Program-made: the position numbers and the translations under genes
In this document: positions 45,041-64,000 of the stretch, one piece after another
How the letters are laid out: every line of letters starts with the position of its first letter
Position numbering within the stretch: position 1 is the stretch's first letter
DNA from: Ctenosaura bakeri
Taxonomy: Eukaryota; Chordata; Lepidosauria; Squamata; Iguanidae
Direction: 5' to 3'
Length of the DNA: 64,000 nucleotides
Assembly: GCA_948474755.1 (NCBI GenBank)
Contig: CAOLHI010001237.1
Coordinates: 186,001 to 250,000 of the forward strand
The notes under the pieces: model-generated
Databases searched by the model: none
What the model saw: the letters and a program-made list of their open reading frames with translations, nothing else
What the model was told of the DNA's origin: nothing

Positions 45041-45474
45041 CTTTACAGTCCAACTTTCACAAGGGCAAATTGAACAACAACAAATCCCCAAATTTACTAC
45101 TCATTTAGACCCACCCAGTCATAAAACAGTGAGCAAAGGGCAATGTGGTAGCTACACTACTGGCTGGGTTTCCCTGAATTTGCAAGGGAAAAGGAAAGAG
45201 GAGAACACCCCTTGTCCCTAACCTTTTTAAATTTACCATGGTTTCCTAAGAGTTTCTTTTCCTAGCAGTAGGGAGGAAGGTTCTGTCTCAAATTTAGCAA
45301 ACCAGTTGTTGTAATTTTCTTCTCCACCAGGACCAGACCAGCCTTGAAAAGGGAATTCAAATCCTTTCCACTCCCTGCTTGATATTGTTTGAATCTGGAG
45401 AAAAAGTTCTGCCTGCATGACAAGCTCTAGCACATACTTTGCTTTTGCACTAGGACAGACACCCTCCCCCAACA

Positions 45475-45477
<3 letters not shown>

Positions 45478-45505
<28 letters not shown>
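45478..45505 (+). repeat. (CA)n microsatellite
   Basis: About 13 CA units in the upstream region of copy E; the aligned site before copy F has only short, broken CA runs. Confidence 0.9.
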
Positions 45506-45529
45506 GGTTCCTGGGTCATGAACTAATTT

Positions 45530-45594
45530 CAGGAAGCAAAAGAGAAACACAAGGAATAAAGGAAATCTGGCTGTTAGAGGGAGGAGCGAGGCTG
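45530..45594 (+). promoter_or_regulatory. Candidate noncoding exon 1 of copy E
   Basis: Leader beginning near TTCAGGAAGCAAAAGAGAAA and ending GAGGCTG before GTGGGT at 45595, aligned with copy B. In copy F the matching site (56660-56668) reads CTG then ATAGTT, so the GT is lost there. Confidence 0.35.
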
Positions 45595-45724
45595 GTGGGT
45601 GGATATGATATTTGGTTCTAGCACTCGGAAGTTGATGCCGTGAGAATAAGGAAGGAACACAGTGTGCTCAAGTAGTGGAGAATCATATTTAATTATATAA
45701 TCCCTCTTGCTGCCTCAGCCAGTA

Positions 45725-53986
<8,262 letters not shown>

Positions 53987-54057
53987 CATATTTCTGTGCT
54001 TCAGACAGACATTTTCACCTGTGCATACCTGGAATGTGGATTTTATTCTATTCAAAT

Positions 54058-54063
54058 AATAAA
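54058..54063 (+). terminator. Poly(A) signal of copy E
   Basis: AATAAA 72 nt after the TAG stop of copy E. Confidence 0.7.
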
Positions 54064-54174
54064 GAAATCCTAAAAACAAAGAGTCAGCCAAATTGAATTT
54101 TGTGTGTATGGATGAATTTTCCAATTTCATTTATTCTGAGTCCTTTCTTTTGCTTCTAGTTTTCCCCATGTTAC

Positions 54175-55080
54175 CCTGATTTCTGGGGGTCCCGTGAGGG
54201 ACACCTAAGTGCACTCCAAATTACAAAGTTGGGAATTAGTCAAAAGAGCAGAAGCTAGCAATACGAGAGGCAGGGCAACGGAGCGAGATCTTTTACCCAA
54301 TGTCTACGGGGTCAGGTCAAGTCAAGGAGCAAACAGAAGTGAAATAATAATTGTTGTTTTTATTAAAGTACAATCAAACAAGTGTATGCAGCACACTCAC
54401 ACAGATGACTATAGAAATAAAGGTTGGAGTGGGATAGAGGGATTTTTAGAGGAGGTTGTTGGTGTGGGTAATATTACACCTGTTCTGAAGCCTGGGAATT
54501 CTGAAGACGGAGTTCGTAGATGTGGAGTTTCTCAGTACGTGGGACTGAGGGGAAGGCTCACCAAGCAAAGCGGCAGCAAGGTGGGATGGAAGTCGGGAGC
54601 GATCCAATGAAGCTCTCAAAGTCAGGGGTTCTTATAGGGGAAAATGTGGCCGTAGGCTAGTCCGTACTTGGGGAAAACAATGAGTTTCAGGCTGGAGACA
54701 AAGCCTCCGAAAGGTCATGATTTTACATGATTGTGTTAGGTCCGAATTGTCGATAGAGTAGCCAGTATGCAAACGCAGAGTGCTTGACAGATGAGTATTC
54801 TGCTAATCAAGCTGCCAGCTCGGGGCAGGGAGTTCTTTGTAAGTAGCGTGCATACATAATGTGCTACTTGCCTTGCGGTCTCCTGAAGCGGCAGGATGCT
54901 ATTTCTGGCCTGCCTGTATTTGTGTGGAATATTACAGCGATTAGCAGCCGTACCTGTATGCGAGCTTGTCTGGAGGCCTCGCAGCACGTGGAGAGGAATA
55001 GGTAAAGAAGGCCAAATTACTGATATCAAAGTAATATCTAATATCCCACCAGTCCGGGCTAGAAACTGCCGTAACACCCA
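54175..55080 (-). mobile_element. Possible solo LTR
   Basis: A 0.9-kb block unlike its neighbours between E and F. On the reverse strand it would start TGTTACGGCAG, contain AATAAA and end GGGACCCCCA. No target duplication or coding part was found, so this is a weak call. Confidence 0.35.
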
Positions 55081-55894
55081 TTTGCTATTGAGGTACAGGA
55101 ATCGTTTCAGTTATTTTTCAGATTCATAGCCTTCCCTTTGTCCTGACAATTCAAGGTTGCAAAAAGAGCATTTTCCCCATTTTATTTTTCCAACTCTATC
55201 TGCAGTTGGAGACTGATGAGTTTCTGAAGAAGCCTTAAATCACAAAAGAAGGTATCAGATTTGCCTATATCCAAGGCTGTTCTTCCAAACCTATTTAGAG
55301 CAGAGGAGAGACTGGCACTGTTAAAGACCTAAGGTCTCTATAAGAAAATGCTGGTCCCTCCATTTCCTTCACACTTAAAATTTATTTATTTATTTTTATA
55401 CTTATTTAGTTATTTTCACACAACCACCATTCTTTGTTTATGTGTTTTTAAACATTTTACCCCATTTTTCTTTTTCTGAAGACTCAATGCAACAAGTAGC
55501 ACAGACATACAAAATAATAAAGACCATGTCAAACAATGCAAGAAGATATTCCAGGAACAGCAGCAGTGAGGACTGTACTGGATCGGACTCCTTCCAAAGG
55601 CTTTTTAAAGTCTTCTCTGGTTCCAGAAGAGAAGGCATAGATGAACAGGGTGCCAGGGGGGAATTCCTTAAGGTGGACACAGTGAAGCATACATGCCACA
55701 ACCAAAAAGACCCTGCTGGTTGTGCCTACCAACAAAATTATAGTTAATGGGGGATTCCGAGCAGGTGAGGTTCTCAGATATTAAACAAAATGTACATTTC
55801 TGAGAAGGAGGTTAGTTATTCTGTTTTGGAACTGGCTACCAAATGCCTGCATCCCAAACTCTTTAGGGGTTCTCATCTATTCTATGACTCATTA

Positions 55895-56080
55895 TTTTCT
55901 AGTAAGTCATGTCTTCTCATGTTAGGGCCAAAGTATGACAACCTCAGTTTAGTCATCTTGACTTCTAGGGAGAGTTCAGACTGGAATTGCTCTAGGACCC
56001 ATTCATTTGTCATTTTAGCAGTCCAGATAGCTGTAGAATTCTTCTTCAGCACCACATTTCAGAGGAGTTTATTTTCTTCC
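55895..56080 (-). mobile_element. BovB LINE fragment upstream of copy F
   Basis: Reverse-strand match to 44840-45040 and to 2950-3115 (KMTKLRLSYF region). It was present before the E/F duplication. Confidence 0.75.
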
Positions 56081-56795
56081 TATTAGCTTTCTCCAGAGAA
56101 TTCAACAGCAAATTCCAAAACTTACAACTCATTAAGATCTGTCCAGTCATAGAACAGTGAGCAAAAGGCAATTCAGTAGCTACGCTAGTGAGTGGTAATC
56201 CCTGAATATGCAAAAGAAAAGGAAAGAGGAAGACACCCCTCATCCCTAATCTTTTTAAAATTACCAGGATTTCCCAAAAGTTTCTTTTCCTAGCAGTAGG
56301 AAGGAAGGCTGTATCTGAAATTTAGCAAACCAGCTGTTGAAATTTTCCTCTCCACCAGGATCAAACCAGCCCTGAAAAGAGAATGTAAGCCTTTCCATTC
56401 TTGATACTATTTGTATGTGGAGGGGAAGTTGGTACACTGCACAGTCCTCTAAGGGGAGGTCCTTGCCTGGATGACTAGATCTAGCATGCGAAAATTAATT
56501 ATTAGCCAGGAAAGCACACTCTCTGCTTTTTTGCACCATTTTTGACAAGACACACACCAACACAAACATGCACACAGCCGGTTCCTGGGTCATGAACTAA
56601 CTTCAGAAAGCAAGAGAGAAACAGAAGCAAGAAAGGAAATCTGTCTGTCAGAGAGTGAAGCTGATAGTTTGGTATGATCTTGGAATCCAGCAGTATGAAG
56701 TTGGTGTGAAGGAGAGCAAGGAAGAGGCACTGAGTTCTCAAGTCGTAGGGGAACCATATTTAACTATTTAATCTTTCTTGCTGCCTCAGCAGGTA

Positions 56796-63646
<6,851 letters not shown>

Positions 63647-64000
63647 GTGAGACTAGAAGTGCTAACTTTCATCTTTCACTAACTTGATCTCTGTTGAATC
63701 AGTGTCATGGAAACAATGGCTATATTTTACTGGCAGTGGTCCTTTTAGTGTTCCAGAAAAATATAAGCAGACAGCCAAGTAGAGATACATTTCCTTTGGG
63801 GAAAAAAAAAACTGGGTTAATTTAAACCGACCTGGGAAGCAGGAATGAGAAGTCCTTTATAATTCCAGGAGTTCTTAGGAAATACTTTGAGATGAAGAAA
63901 ATGTCATGTGGTTCTCCAGAATAAATCTGTATGTACAGGGACAAAACCTGGGACTTTCAGAGATTTTTGTCCCACCTGGAGGAGCTCTCAGATGCCACTC

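Overview
This is vertebrate nuclear DNA, most likely from a squamate reptile (lizard or snake). It has short exons with GT-AG introns, internal TA-rich introns, BovB and L1 LINE remnants on the same window, a 5S rRNA-derived SINE of the kind described in squamates, tRNA-derived SINEs and a very high density of long-inverted-repeat DNA transposons. The species cannot be named from the sequence.

The coding content is one thing: a head-to-tail array of cytosolic sulfotransferase genes of the SULT1 family, all on the + strand. I reconstructed six copies exon by exon. A (2697-7730) has only exons 5-8 in the window. B (10950-19267) is complete. C (24628-32098) has all exons but an in-frame stop in exon 2. 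D (34832-38015) is complete with an extra first coding exon. E (45725-53986) is complete. F (56796-63646) runs off the right edge before exon 8. The exon sizes of the core are nearly constant (about 154-175, 123-129, 98, 127, 95, 175-181, 113 nt) with identical phases. The TYPKAGTTW form of the PAPS loop and the PSPRxxKTHLP block look most like SULT1C, so I call them SULT1C-like; one-to-one orthology is not established.

The enzymes transfer sulfate from PAPS to hydroxyl groups of small molecules (phenols, hormones, xenobiotics) in the cytosol. The copies show birth-and-death evolution. B and C are one related pair (shared upstream and intron-7 sequence). E and F are a recent segmental pair of about 8-9 kb. 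Individual copies show a nonsense codon (C), changed PAPS-site residues (E, F), lost start codons (B) and weak splice donors (E, F).

The rest is repeats. More than twenty foldback elements with GGCC(C/A)TTT-type termini fall into at least four families; the best-preserved ones are flanked by 3-bp direct repeats (TAA, TTA, CTA, TCT, AGA), which points to PIF/Harbinger-like transposons. Two Tigger/pogo-like elements with TA duplications, a large element with its own inverted ends in intron 7 of B, hAT ends, LINE fragments, SINEs and microsatellites make up most of the remaining recognisable sequence. Comparing E with F dates several insertions as before or after the duplication. No RNA gene, CRISPR array or non-SULT protein gene is supported.
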